Below, one piece after another: positions 26,024-35,673 of a stretch of 64,000 nt of DNA. The notes beneath the pieces were generated by a model, which saw only the letters and a program-made list of their open reading frames with translations, did no database searches and was not told the origin of the DNA. The stretch covers positions 1-64,000 of the forward strand of contig CANRNJ010000005.1 of assembly GCA_947631955.1 (NCBI GenBank), given 5' to 3'. This DNA is from an uncultured Lachnospiraceae bacterium. Lineage in GTDB: Bacteria > Bacillota > Clostridia > Lachnospirales > Lachnospiraceae. A program made the translations under genes and the position numbers. How positions within the stretch are numbered: the stretch's first letter is position 1; each line of letters opens with the position of its first letter.

Positions 26024-26869
26024 CTATGACACATATTCTCTGTACGATTCTTTGAGCCCGGCGGTCAGCCTCTCGATCTCCTGATAATACCGAGCGCTGC
26101 CCTCCGCCATGCCGTTTCCCTCTTCCTTAAACACCTGAAGCGTAAAGAGCATACGGTTTTCGTCCGTTCCCTCAAACTGCCCGTCCGCACGGTTTATGAT
26201 CCGCTCCACCTTAAGGGAGGCGTCGTGATAATCCGGGTGTTCCGCTATATAAGCGATATAATCCGCATCCCCGCGGCACATCCGCAGAGCCGCCAGATGC
26301 GATTCCAAGCTTTCCTCTCCGCGGTCCTCTTCGTAGGCCGCCAGAAAATGCCCGGCCGCCTGCTCGAACCGGAACAGCTTAGCGCAAGCCACCCCCATAT
26401 TGTGCCGGATCTTTGCCCGGAACGCGCCGTCCGTTTCGGGGATCTGCGCAAGCAGCGCATAATACTGTTTGAGGGCGCTTTGATATTTCCGGTTCTGCAG
26501 CATATAATCCGCCTTGGCTTTCCCGCGTTCATTGGGATCCAGTCCCTCATTGTCCCGAATGATCCGCTCCGTCTGCGCCACCGTTTCCGCCGGATACAGA
26601 TTGACATACTCCAATATCGTTCCCGCAAAAGCCACGACGGAACCGTTCTGATTCAGGAGCGCATAAAGCGTGTGCGCCAGCTGATCCAGTCCGCACTGTT
26701 CATCCAGCCATTTGACCAGATCGCGGCACAGGATATCCTCGTCCAGAAATTCCGCCTTTTCAACAATAAGATAGCACAATTCTTCCACGGAATAAAGGTT
26801 TACATAAAATTTGTCCACATAGTAAGGGATCTCGGCGCAGACGCCGGTTCCCAATATGATCCTGCCCAT
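26024..26869 (-). CDS. helical-repeat (TPR-like) protein of unknown function
   Basis: 281 residues, soluble. The middle (about 110-210) has TPR-like helix pairs ('ADYMLQNRKYQSALKQYYALLAQIP' and 'MGVACAKLFRFEQAAGHFLAAYEED'), a usual protein-binding scaffold. The first 60 residues ('YVDKFYVNLYSVEELCYLIVEKAEFLDEDIL') form a separate domain I cannot name. It lies 52 bases after the actin/Hsp70-like gene and 18 before the coiled-coil membrane protein gene, so it is likely an adaptor of that operon. Confidence 0.7.
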   Translation of the reverse strand: MGRIILGTGVCAEIPYYVDKFYVNLYSVEELCYLIVEKAEFLDEDILCRDLVKWLDEQCGLDQLAHTLYALLNQNGSVVAFAGTILEYVNLYPAETVAQTERIIRDNEGLDPNERGKAKADYMLQNRKYQSALKQYYALLAQIPETDGAFRAKIRHNMGVACAKLFRFEQAAGHFLAAYEEDRGEESLESHLAALRMCRGDADYIAYIAEHPDYHDASLKVERIINRADGQFEGTDENRMLFTLQVFKEEGNGMAEGSARYYQEIERLTAGLKESYREYVS

Positions 26870-26921
26870 AGTATCCGTTTTATCCTCCTGCCGCGTTTTG
26901 GTCCGCCGTCCGCAGATATCT

Positions 26922-28235
26922 CTACGACAGATCGATCGTTCCTTCCCACGTTCTGTGTTCCGACGGGAAGAAATCTCCGAAGCCGAGATCGGTCACGGCG
27001 ACGCGGATCTTCTCCGGGGCGCTCATGTCCAGCTTAAGGTGATACCTCGTGTAAGGCGCCTCACCCGAAAATCCTTCCGGCAGCCGGACCGTTTTCGTTT
27101 CGATGTCCTTCCCGTTGAGCGGCGTGACCACAAGATCCAGTTCGCGGTCGTCCGCCAGTATCAGATCGCACTCCTTTGAAACCTCATACCAGTTCTCACC
27201 GGCGTCAAGAAGCGCATAATAAGATTCTTTCCCCTGTTTCAGCACATTCATGCCGATATTGGATTTCAGCTTGTCTTTTCCAAGGAAAACATGGGTCTTC
27301 CCCTCCTCGCCGGGTTCCAGTTTTTCCTGAAGTCCGTAGCACGCGCCCTTGCTGAAAAGGTTATTTCCTCGAAAAACTCTCCTATTACGGCAGAGAAATT
27401 GCAAGGATTCCTTATTCCATTCTTCCCGGAATCCGTCCCCCAGAAGATAGGCTGACGACACGATCCTTCCTTCGCACATTTTCCGAAGGATGCCTAAGAA
27501 ACGCTCGTCCGCCACGCGGTAAGCGTCCTGCCTGATCGTTTCCTCCTCCGTGTCCTCCGGAATGACGATCGTGTCATATTCCTGTTCGTCGATCAGAACG
27601 ACGATCGGCGTCGTGTGCTTATTACATTCCATCCGGTACGTCTTCAATCTCGTCCTGTCGTATTCGCACGCGATCACCTGATAGTTCCACAGATCCTTGG
27701 GCTGATGGAGCATGAAATAATAAAAGCTTTCCGTATGGCTCTGAAAATAGACATGCGGCGTTTTCAGTCCAAGATTGGCCGACGCCCGCAGCAGGACCTC
27801 CACCATCCGGTCGTCCAGTTCCTCCACGGTGAACATGATCGCGTCTATCTTGCCGATCGGCGCGATAAAGTTCATCAGCGTCATGCTCCTTTTCAAAAAC
27901 AGCGTCAGCAGCGCAACGGGGTCATAGCTTTCCTCGTCCAGACGGATCTCCTCGCCCTTTCTGGCCAAAGACAAAAGCCCGTCCACCGGATAGACCCCTT
28001 CTTCCTCCGCATTTTTGACGGCATCCTTACCGTAAAACCATTGGTTGACGCCTTTTCGTTTACATAACATGGTCGGAATGTTGTACTGCTCCGTTCCGAC
28101 CACAGTGGCTGCGGTTTCCACGTCTTCCTGCCCGTAGACGCAGTAACTGATCTGCGAATAACGCTCCCCCAGATCGTAGCCGACTAAGATACTTCCCTTA
28201 TGCAGTTTGTCCTTTTCCTTCCGGTCCGCAAACAT
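26922..28235 (-). CDS. actin/Hsp70-like protein (DUF5716-like)
   Basis: 437 residues. 'LVGYDLGERYSQISY' (about 18-31) matches the phosphate-1 loop of the actin/Hsp70/FtsA fold, and 'SAYLLGDGFREEW' (261-273) with 'NLFSKGACYG' (292-301) match the adenosine motif and the following 'KGAA' segment of Hsp70. Where the glycine-rich phosphate-2 loop should be (about 189-200), only 'CEYDRTRLKTY' is found, so nucleotide hydrolysis may be lost. From memory this resembles DUF5716 of Lachnospiraceae. Residues after 310 form an extra beta-rich domain. The gene starts 9 bases after the 1204-residue gene. Confidence 0.7.
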   Translation of the reverse strand: MFADRKEKDKLHKGSILVGYDLGERYSQISYCVYGQEDVETAATVVGTEQYNIPTMLCKRKGVNQWFYGKDAVKNAEEEGVYPVDGLLSLARKGEEIRLDEESYDPVALLTLFLKRSMTLMNFIAPIGKIDAIMFTVEELDDRMVEVLLRASANLGLKTPHVYFQSHTESFYYFMLHQPKDLWNYQVIACEYDRTRLKTYRMECNKHTTPIVVLIDEQEYDTIVIPEDTEEETIRQDAYRVADERFLGILRKMCEGRIVSSAYLLGDGFREEWNKESLQFLCRNRRVFRGNNLFSKGACYGLQEKLEPGEEGKTHVFLGKDKLKSNIGMNVLKQGKESYYALLDAGENWYEVSKECDLILADDRELDLVVTPLNGKDIETKTVRLPEGFSGEAPYTRYHLKLDMSAPEKIRVAVTDLGFGDFFPSEHRTWEGTIDLS

Positions 28236-28244
28236 ATTAATCCC

Positions 28245-31200
28245 CTAACGCATCTTAAAGACCGCATCCGTCACATAATCCTGCCGGTAATACTCCCTCA
28301 GCAGATCGTCCACCGTATCGTAATCGTTCAGCGTCATGCCGACCATGATATCGTTCAGCATCGTGAACCGGCTCTCCGGTTCCTCCTGAAAGATATCGCT
28401 CTTATCCACCGCACCGCTTTTGGTCAGCTGCTCGCCGCCTGCCGCCTCTTCCGTGATATAATACTGTAATTTTTCACCGAAAAACAGCACAAAATCTTTG
28501 ACGCAGATGCCCGCGAACATATTTTTCATCTCTTCCTTGCGGTACTCGCTCCGGGCGCTGCCGCCGCTTTGGACCACATAATGGATAACCGCCCTGTTTC
28601 CCGGTTTGACGCGGTATTCCACCATCGTCTTATCCTGATATTCATCCATCTGTGAAATATAACCCTGATACTCTTTATAGACCGGCAGCACGATATCCTC
28701 GTTTACCAGATCCCTCAAAAAACTGCAGCAGACCTGCCTTATGGTCCCGTTCTGCTCCTGCCTGTCCTCCGCATGATACTGCAGAAAAGCCACCTTGCAG
28801 ACCAGATGCAGCGGTACGTCATCCAGATACATCTGCATGATGCTGTGAAAAATATACGGCTCCGTGATCTGTTCCCCGACCACATAATCATAGCAGCACC
28901 GGGTCACAAAAGCGGCTTTCAGTTCCGTATTGCCGCCGTTCCTGCAGTATGCTTTGTAGATCTCCGCCTTGTCGCCCACATGAGCGCCCGTATACAGCAT
29001 CTGCACGATCATCCGCTCGCACAGCGCATAGGTATCCATGCCAAAATCCTCCGCGGTCTTCCAGATGTCGCGCATCTCCTTGACGCTCCCGGAAAAGAAC
29101 CGGATCAGATAATTCAGCACGTTTTCATCATATTTTCCCTTTTTGACCGCATAGCACAGCACCCCGGTCATGACCGGATCTTCCTCGAAACGCTCCTCCT
29201 CCAGCAGACGGCTGCACAGCTTGACCAGTATCTTGGCGTCAACGCCGTACGGCCCGCAGCGGCGCACCCACGCAAACGCTTCCTCATACATGCCGCGCAC
29301 GCACATATAACGGATCAGTTCTCCGCGGTCTTTGCCGGAAACATCCTCTATCGCCAGTTCCGACAGGTAATCGTCCAGTTCCCTCATTCTGTCGTTTTCA
29401 TAATAAAAATGCACCAACTGCATACGGATCTCCTGACGGACCCGCTCATCGATCCGCCCGGAGTCTGCCAGATAACGGAAAAGGTCGGCGTTGTCGGCCT
29501 GCACGGAGAAAGTCTTCTGATATTCAAAGCACATGTACAGCGCAAAGCCCATCTCCTCCCGCACAAAGGGAGCGATCATGAACGCCAGTTTCGCGGGCGC
29601 GATAAGCTGCTTTTCATGGTACTGTGCGCTCACCGTACAGCGGTCGCCCTCGCCGTTCCCCAAAAGGATCTTGCAGTCGGAATCATAGATCGGCACCTGC
29701 GCCCGGCCGCCCGCCACCGGATAGACGTCTTCTCCCCGGCCGTAAGGATAGACCAGAACCACCTCCCGGATCCTGTCCGAATCCACCGTGATCTCCCGCA
29801 TGAACAGCAGAGAGGCGAGCTGCTTTGCGATCTCCTCGTCAACCATGGGCGGAGTGATCAGACTGCGGTACAGATAAGCCAGATCCGCATTGATCCGGCC
29901 GCGCCGGATCTGTTCCAGAACAAACTGTTCCATGGCCGCAGTATAGTTTACATAAATATCCGGGATCTCCTCTCTGTGCCGATATACATAAGCGTACAGA
30001 AAAGCCGTGATCTCGTAATTCAGATCGCTCTGGTAAGCAAAATACATAAGGATGATCTTGGGCAGAACGCCGTCATATTTTAAGGAGATCGACATCATAT
30101 AATATTCATAGAGTCTGGTGATCCTCAGATTCTGTTCCACCCCGGCGCGGTACCATTCAAAATACGCCTCCCCGTACCGGCTGCCCTTGATCAAAAGCGT
30201 GCAGACCGCGTGAAGGATATCGTTCTGCGGCCGCTTCTCATAGCACCCTTTCAGGATGGAAAAGACGCCGTCCGAATAAGATTTCTGTTTCTGCGCCAGA
30301 TAGACGGTCTGCATGATGACCTCATCCGTCATAAGATCGTTTTTGACCGCATAACGCAGGATCTGCTGTTCAAAGGCATCCAGTTTCAGCAGCATGGACG
30401 GGTTGGCGCTCAGCATATGCCACGCCTCGATATAGATCACCGGAGATGTGCAGCGGTACCGGAACAGTTCTTCCAACAGTTCCCACCTGCGCATCGGGTC
30501 CTTGACATACTCTTCGGACAGATACAGCAGGAGCCATGCGATCCGCCAGCTGCCGCGGCGCCGCTCATAGATCTGGCGGACTTCCTCGGCCGCCTCGTCT
30601 ACATATCGGTAGTCTTTGCTGTAAAGTGTGGTCAGATACAGATAATAGCACCATATTTCCGGCCGCTCATTCTGCGCAGCAAAAACCTCAGCGGCCTGTT
30701 TCTCCATCAGCCATTTGGCCTCATTGTAGCGTTCTTCCGTCAGCAGGAGCTGCACCCGGAACAGTTTGTACGCGATCTCCCTGTCGTCCAGTTCCATCAG
30801 GCGGTTCAACAGCTTATTCGTTTCCGCCATCCACGTCTTCGTGCTGATCTTTTTAAGACGGAACGCCTGATAATATTCCATGATCTCTACGGTGAGCCTC
30901 TCCTTTTCCCGGCGGATGCCCAGTGCTTTCCGCCCGGCGGCGTGCACCACGACACGGACGGGCACTTTGATCGTCTGATGCTCCTGAATGAGCAGGATAC
31001 AGCCGTAATTGCAGCCGGAATGAAGCTTCTCGTGATCGATGTAGTAATAGACTCTGTATATGTTGCCCAGAAACGAAGCGTCTGACACGGTGTCTTCTTC
31101 CACCCGCAGGAATCCGCCTTCCGTTCCGATCTTCAGATGCGTGTACCCCCAGCCGTTCCGGCTGACCACCAGAGCATAGCGGGTCTGGGGCACAGGATCT

Positions 31201-31859
31201 TCGATCTTGACTTCCGTTTCTTCCAGTATGTATTCCAGCGGCTTCTTCTTGTGGATCTCCAACAGGAACTCTTCTACGTTGTGCTCATTGCCTTTGACTG
31301 CCGACAGCCCTTTGTAAGCCGCATAATACTGTTTGTCGTTTCCCTCGAAGACCGACTCAAACTCGTCGGAATAAAACAGCTTGACGGCCTCCTCCCAATT
31401 ACTCTTGGCGAGATTGGTAAAAAGGAACAGGTTCTTGATGCCGCCCAGACTGGAAACGACTGTTTTTGGCTGGACCGCCGCCGAAAACGGCAGATAATAT
31501 TCTCCGTGGTCGGAGATAATGCTGAAAGCGCCTTTGACTTCCTCACCCGCCTCCATTCCATGGGAATCGAACCGGCAGAGGATCTCGCTGTGCTCCCCCG
31601 AAAAAGAACGGGTCAGGCACTCCATGCGCAGATCGGAAGATACCACATACCCTTCCGCCGGAACCCCCTCCGGCCCGTATATCTCAAAAGAGCCCTCCCA
31701 TACCGAATCGGCGCACAGGGAGATATCGATCCGGGAACAGGAAAGATCCAGAGGACCGTTATCGACATTAAATTTTCCGTTCAAGATCTCTTCTACGACC
31801 TGTTTCACGCTGCCGGGCTGCCTTTCTACATAGTTATTAAAATTATACCATTTCTGCAA
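28245..31859 (-). CDS. large scaffold protein (DUF5717-like)
   Basis: 1204 residues, soluble, without signal peptide or membrane helices. The first 330 residues contain beta-sandwich-like segments, with basic and acidic strands; the next 800 are mostly helical repeats with many aromatic residues, resembling TPR or HEAT-like solenoids. From memory it matches the uncharacterised DUF5717 family of Lachnospiraceae. It heads the four-gene operon with the actin/Hsp70-like, TPR-like and membrane proteins, and a scaffold role is inferred from size and fold type alone. Upstream (31860-31984) is the divergent SpoIID-like gene. Confidence 0.7.
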   Translation of the reverse strand: MQKWYNFNNYVERQPGSVKQVVEEILNGKFNVDNGPLDLSCSRIDISLCADSVWEGSFEIYGPEGVPAEGYVVSSDLRMECLTRSFSGEHSEILCRFDSHGMEAGEEVKGAFSIISDHGEYYLPFSAAVQPKTVVSSLGGIKNLFLFTNLAKSNWEEAVKLFYSDEFESVFEGNDKQYYAAYKGLSAVKGNEHNVEEFLLEIHKKKPLEYILEETEVKIEDPVPQTRYALVVSRNGWGYTHLKIGTEGGFLRVEEDTVSDASFLGNIYRVYYYIDHEKLHSGCNYGCILLIQEHQTIKVPVRVVVHAAGRKALGIRREKERLTVEIMEYYQAFRLKKISTKTWMAETNKLLNRLMELDDREIAYKLFRVQLLLTEERYNEAKWLMEKQAAEVFAAQNERPEIWCYYLYLTTLYSKDYRYVDEAAEEVRQIYERRRGSWRIAWLLLYLSEEYVKDPMRRWELLEELFRYRCTSPVIYIEAWHMLSANPSMLLKLDAFEQQILRYAVKNDLMTDEVIMQTVYLAQKQKSYSDGVFSILKGCYEKRPQNDILHAVCTLLIKGSRYGEAYFEWYRAGVEQNLRITRLYEYYMMSISLKYDGVLPKIILMYFAYQSDLNYEITAFLYAYVYRHREEIPDIYVNYTAAMEQFVLEQIRRGRINADLAYLYRSLITPPMVDEEIAKQLASLLFMREITVDSDRIREVVLVYPYGRGEDVYPVAGGRAQVPIYDSDCKILLGNGEGDRCTVSAQYHEKQLIAPAKLAFMIAPFVREEMGFALYMCFEYQKTFSVQADNADLFRYLADSGRIDERVRQEIRMQLVHFYYENDRMRELDDYLSELAIEDVSGKDRGELIRYMCVRGMYEEAFAWVRRCGPYGVDAKILVKLCSRLLEEERFEEDPVMTGVLCYAVKKGKYDENVLNYLIRFFSGSVKEMRDIWKTAEDFGMDTYALCERMIVQMLYTGAHVGDKAEIYKAYCRNGGNTELKAAFVTRCCYDYVVGEQITEPYIFHSIMQMYLDDVPLHLVCKVAFLQYHAEDRQEQNGTIRQVCCSFLRDLVNEDIVLPVYKEYQGYISQMDEYQDKTMVEYRVKPGNRAVIHYVVQSGGSARSEYRKEEMKNMFAGICVKDFVLFFGEKLQYYITEEAAGGEQLTKSGAVDKSDIFQEEPESRFTMLNDIMVGMTLNDYDTVDDLLREYYRQDYVTDAVFKMR

Positions 31860-31984
31860 CAGTCAGCGCAATATCAAAAAAGAGTCATATGCCAAAAACT
31901 GAGAAAATACCACCCGGCTGCCGCCTTTAAAGATCCCCGTAACCTCTTGCGGCGTCCGGCATATCATATTGGGAAGAGAATGTT

Positions 31985-33262
31985 ATGAGGTTATTTATGG
32001 AAGAACCCGTTTTACAAAGCACGCAGTCCGATGAACCGTCCCAAGGCAGACTTCAGATCAATGTCACCGCCAGTATAGGGCTGATCCCGATCCAAAACGC
32101 GAACATCACCATATCCTATACCGGGCAGCCGGAAAGTACGCTTGAAACGCTTACCACCGATTCTTCCGGGCAGACGGAAGCCGTACCCCTGAGCGCCCCT
32201 CCGCTCAATTACAGCCTGACGCCCAATTCTCCCATGCCCTACTCGGAATACACGTTAAACGTCACCGCGCCGGGCTATGAGCCGGTAACCGTATCGGGTG
32301 TGGAAGTGCTGCCGGATGTGACCGCCCTGCAGAATATCGAAATGGTTCCCACGGAGATATCGCAGGAAGACGAAGAAACGATCGTTATCCCCGACCATAC
32401 GCTGTACGGCGACTACCCGCCCAAGATCCCGGAAGACGAGATCAAACCCATCGACGAATCCGGCGAGATCGTATTGAGCCGCGTCGTGATCCCCGAATAC
32501 ATCATTGTGCACGACGGCGTGCCCTCGGACTCCGCCGCCGCCGATTATTATGTCCGATACAGGGATTACATCAAAAACGTGGTTTCGTCAGAAATATACG
32601 CCACATGGCCGGAAAGCGCCATCTATGCGAACACGCTCGCCATCATGTCGTTTACCCTGAACCGGGTATATACGGAATGGTATCGGAACAGAGGCTACAA
32701 CTTTACGATCACCTCGTCTACCGCCTACGACCAGAAATGGGTGCGCGGCAGGAATATCTACAGCAACATCGACCGGCTGGTAGACAGCATCTTCGCTAAC
32801 TACCTCTCCCGCCCCGGCGTGCGGCAGCCCATCTTCACCTCTTACTGCGACGGCCGGAACGTGACCTGCAGCGGCTTAAGCCAATGGGGATCCAAATATC
32901 TCGGCGACGAGGGGTACAGCGCGATCGAGATCATACGCTACTATTACGGCAGCGACATGTACATCAACACGGCCACCGCCGTGTCCGGCGTCCCGTCGTC
33001 ATGGCCCGGCTATAACCTGAATATCGGCGCGTCCGGCGCCAAAGTACTCCAGATACAGCAGCAGTTGAACCGCATCGGCCAGAATTATCCCGCCATACCG
33101 CAGATCGCGGCCGACGGCCTGTACGGATCCGCCACCGCCAACGCCGTCCGCACTTTTCAGAGCATCTTCAATCTTCCGGCGACCGGCATCGTGGACTATC
33201 CCACATGGTACAAGATCTCGGAGATCTATGTCGGCGTCAGCAGGATCTCGGAACCCGGCTGA
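31985..33262 (+). CDS. SpoIID-like / PG-binding protein
   Basis: 425 residues, paralogue of the 605-residue protein at 12854. An N-terminal beta-sandwich (about 18-120, 'NITISYTGQPESTLETLTTDSSG') is followed by a SpoIID-like core (about 165-335) with 'SSEIYATWPESAIYAN' bearing the probable catalytic Glu and 'CSGLSQWGSKYLGDEG', then one peptidoglycan-binding type 1 domain (about 345-420). LysM domains are absent and, as in the paralogue, there is no signal peptide. An internal ATG four codons in, with GAGG before it, is an alternative start. It is divergent from the unknown operon and followed by a 15-bp repeat carrying extra in-frame stops. Confidence 0.82.
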   Translation: MRLFMEEPVLQSTQSDEPSQGRLQINVTASIGLIPIQNANITISYTGQPESTLETLTTDSSGQTEAVPLSAPPLNYSLTPNSPMPYSEYTLNVTAPGYEPVTVSGVEVLPDVTALQNIEMVPTEISQEDEETIVIPDHTLYGDYPPKIPEDEIKPIDESGEIVLSRVVIPEYIIVHDGVPSDSAAADYYVRYRDYIKNVVSSEIYATWPESAIYANTLAIMSFTLNRVYTEWYRNRGYNFTITSSTAYDQKWVRGRNIYSNIDRLVDSIFANYLSRPGVRQPIFTSYCDGRNVTCSGLSQWGSKYLGDEGYSAIEIIRYYYGSDMYINTATAVSGVPSSWPGYNLNIGASGAKVLQIQQQLNRIGQNYPAIPQIAADGLYGSATANAVRTFQSIFNLPATGIVDYPTWYKISEIYVGVSRISEPG

Positions 33263-33303
33263 ACCAGATCCATCTGAGCCAGATCCGGCTGAGCCAAATC
33301 GAC
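33259..33303 (+). repeat. 15-bp repeat carrying three in-frame stop codons
   Basis: Units CTGAACCAGATCCAT, CTGAGCCAGATCCGG and CTGAGCCAAATCGAC. The first TGA is the true stop of the SpoIID-like gene; because 15 is a multiple of three, all three TGA are in frame. Confidence 0.85.
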
Positions 33304-33334
33304 AAACAAGCTTGCCGGCTTGACTCATTCCCGC

Positions 33335-33392
33335 GTAAAAAGCGCCCCGCCTCTGTGTCCGCCGTTTACGGACGACATGGCGCGGGGCGCTT
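33335..33392 (-). terminator. terminator of htpG
   Basis: AAGCGCCCCGC (33340-33350) pairs perfectly with GCGGGGCGCTT (33382-33392); a smaller GTCCG/CGGAC hairpin fills the loop. On the minus strand the stem is followed by TTTTTACGC. It may also end the convergent SpoIID-like gene, though the T-run is on the htpG side. Confidence 0.85.
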
Positions 33393-33455
33393 GGCCGATC
33401 GGTCTGCAGGTTTCTGCCGCGGCCTCATTTTTATTTATTCTCCTGAAGCTGCGTC

Positions 33456-35552
33456 TTACTTCGTCAGCATCATCATGATCTCGTTGCTTCTCGCCACAAA
33501 CTTGGTCATTGCTTCCGGCTCCAGCGGCGCCTGCTGCAGAAGGGCCAGATCATACAGCTGTTCGCAGATCATCTTCACGTTGTCGCCTTCCTGATGCTCC
33601 AGAACATACTGGACAAGCGGATGATTGGCGTTCAGGATAAGGGTCTCGCCCTCCTTGCCGAACATGCCCATATCCATGCCGTTCATGGAATACATCTTCA
33701 TCATATCCTGCATCCGGCGGGACTCCTCGGCCAAAGTGATCATAGAAGAGATCTTCTTGTTTTTCAGTTTTTCGACCTTCACCTTGATATTGTCCTTCTT
33801 CAGGACTTTCTTCATCAGCTTGGCGATGGCTTCCGCCTGTTCCTCCATCTCCTTCTCCGCCTTTTTGGAAGTCTTCGACCGGAAGACGTCCGTCAGATCG
33901 GCGTCGATCCTCTGGAACTTGATGCCCTCGTTCTTTGTTTCCAGCTGCGAGATAAAAGGCTGATCAATGTTGTGCGTAAGCACCACGGCGTCCATCTTGG
34001 CAGCTTTGAACATGTTGATATACTGGCTCTGCTGTTTTTCGTCCGTCACATAATAAATGACTTTTTCTTTCTTTTCGTCCTCTTGGTTCTCCTCGGTCTG
34101 GCCGGACAGGCTGTCACCCTTTTCGTCCACCACTTCGGCCTCCACCTTTTCGCCGTTTTCATCTACGGCCTTGGCTTCCGTCTTCCCGCCCTCAGCGTCT
34201 TCCTCCGCCTCGTCGGGGTCGATCTTATTGACCTCCAGACACTCCGGCAGCGTCATGTACACGCCGTCCAGATTCTTGAAAAGGATATAGTCGGTCATCT
34301 TCTCACAGAACTTATCGTCTTTCAGGCAGCCGAACTTGATGAACGGGCTGATATCGTCCCAGTATTTCTCATATTCTTCTTTTTCGGTCTTGCACATACC
34401 GGAAAGCTTGTCCGCAACCTTCTTCGTGATGTACTCGCTGATCTTCTGGACGAAACCGTCGTTCTGCAGCGCGCTTCTGGACACGTTGAGCGGCAGGTCC
34501 GGACAGTCGATCACGCCTTTGAGCAAAAGCAGGAATTCCGGAATGACTTCTTTGATGTTATCCGCGATGAACACCTGATTGTTGTACAGTTTGATCGTCC
34601 CCTCGATGGATTCGTACTCCATATTGATCTTGGGGAAGTAAAGGATCCCCTTCATGTTAAAAGGATAGTCCATGTTCAGATGGATCCAGAACAGCGGCTC
34701 CTTGTAATCCTGAAATACCTTGCGGTAAAATTCCAGATACTCTTCCCGTGTGCACTCGTTGGGATGCTTGGTCCAGAGGGGCTGCGTTTCGTTCAGCAGT
34801 TCCGGACGTTTCCGGATCTTAAGTTTCTGCTCGTCCTCTTCCTTCTCCTTCTTGATCTCCTCTATCACTTCATCGGTATCCAGTTTTTCATCCGCTTTGA
34901 TGATCTGGGTATCCGTGCTGCCCGCCTTGGACAGATAGATCTCCGTAGGCATGAAAGAGCAGTATTTCTTGATGACTTCTTTTGCCTTATACTCATTGCA
35001 GAACTCCAGACAATCCTCGTTGATAAACAGCGTGATCTCTGTTCCCACCTCGGTGCGCGTTCCCTCTTTCATATCGAATTCCGTGCCGCCGTCGCACTCC
35101 CAATGTACGGCCTGCGCGCCGTTCTGATAGGACAGCGTGTCGATATGCACCGCGTCCGCCACCATAAACGCGGAGTAGAATCCCAGACCGAAATGTCCGA
35201 TGATCTGGTCTTCGTTCGCTTTATCTTTGTATTTCTCGATGAAATCCGTCGCGCCCGAAAAAGCGATCTGATTGATGTATTCTTCCACTTCGTCCGCCGT
35301 CATACCGATTCCGTTATCGATAAACTTAAGCGTTTTCTCTTCCGGATTCACGATCACTTGGATCTGCGCCTTATAATCGTCCGGCAGGGTGTATTCGCCG
35401 ATCATATCCAATTTCTTCAGCTTTGTGATCGCATCGCAGCCGTTGGAGATCAGTTCACGAAAAAAGATGTCGTGGTCGGAATACAGCCACTTCTTGATGA
35501 TCGGGAAAATATTGTCGCTGTTGATTGATAAACTTCCATGTTTTTCTGCCAT
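33456..35552 (-). CDS. htpG: molecular chaperone HtpG (Hsp90)
   Basis: 698 residues. N-terminal GHKL ATPase domain with 'RELISNGCDAITKL', 'DNGIGMTADEV' and 'GHFGLGFYSAFMVAD'; middle and C-terminal dimerisation domains follow. The protein is longer than the E. coli homologue (about 624 residues) because of an acidic Glu/Asp/Lys-rich insert (about residues 480-525) in the late middle domain. The ATG at 35552 begins the conserved 'MAEKHGSLSINSDN' and has AAAAGGA upstream; the longer open frame is not supported. A perfect CIRCE element upstream puts it under HrcA heat-shock control, a class of regulation not universal for htpG. Confidence 0.95.
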   Translation of the reverse strand: MAEKHGSLSINSDNIFPIIKKWLYSDHDIFFRELISNGCDAITKLKKLDMIGEYTLPDDYKAQIQVIVNPEEKTLKFIDNGIGMTADEVEEYINQIAFSGATDFIEKYKDKANEDQIIGHFGLGFYSAFMVADAVHIDTLSYQNGAQAVHWECDGGTEFDMKEGTRTEVGTEITLFINEDCLEFCNEYKAKEVIKKYCSFMPTEIYLSKAGSTDTQIIKADEKLDTDEVIEEIKKEKEEDEQKLKIRKRPELLNETQPLWTKHPNECTREEYLEFYRKVFQDYKEPLFWIHLNMDYPFNMKGILYFPKINMEYESIEGTIKLYNNQVFIADNIKEVIPEFLLLLKGVIDCPDLPLNVSRSALQNDGFVQKISEYITKKVADKLSGMCKTEKEEYEKYWDDISPFIKFGCLKDDKFCEKMTDYILFKNLDGVYMTLPECLEVNKIDPDEAEEDAEGGKTEAKAVDENGEKVEAEVVDEKGDSLSGQTEENQEDEKKEKVIYYVTDEKQQSQYINMFKAAKMDAVVLTHNIDQPFISQLETKNEGIKFQRIDADLTDVFRSKTSKKAEKEMEEQAEAIAKLMKKVLKKDNIKVKVEKLKNKKISSMITLAEESRRMQDMMKMYSMNGMDMGMFGKEGETLILNANHPLVQYVLEHQEGDNVKMICEQLYDLALLQQAPLEPEAMTKFVARSNEIMMMLTK

Positions 35553-35637
35553 TTTTTCACGTCCTTTTCTCTTACTTCTTAATAACTCTCTTATACGTTT
35601 ACCCGCAGCGCAGGGTATGCATCTCTTACAAAAAATT

Positions 35638-35666
35638 AGTTTAATACGGTTAAAATAAGAAGTCAA
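35638..35666 (-). promoter_or_regulatory. htpG promoter
   Basis: Minus-strand TTGACT (35661-35666), 17-base spacer, TAAACT (35638-35643). Transcription would begin near 35630, giving a leader of about 80 bases. Confidence 0.7.
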
Positions 35667-35673
35667 GACAAAA

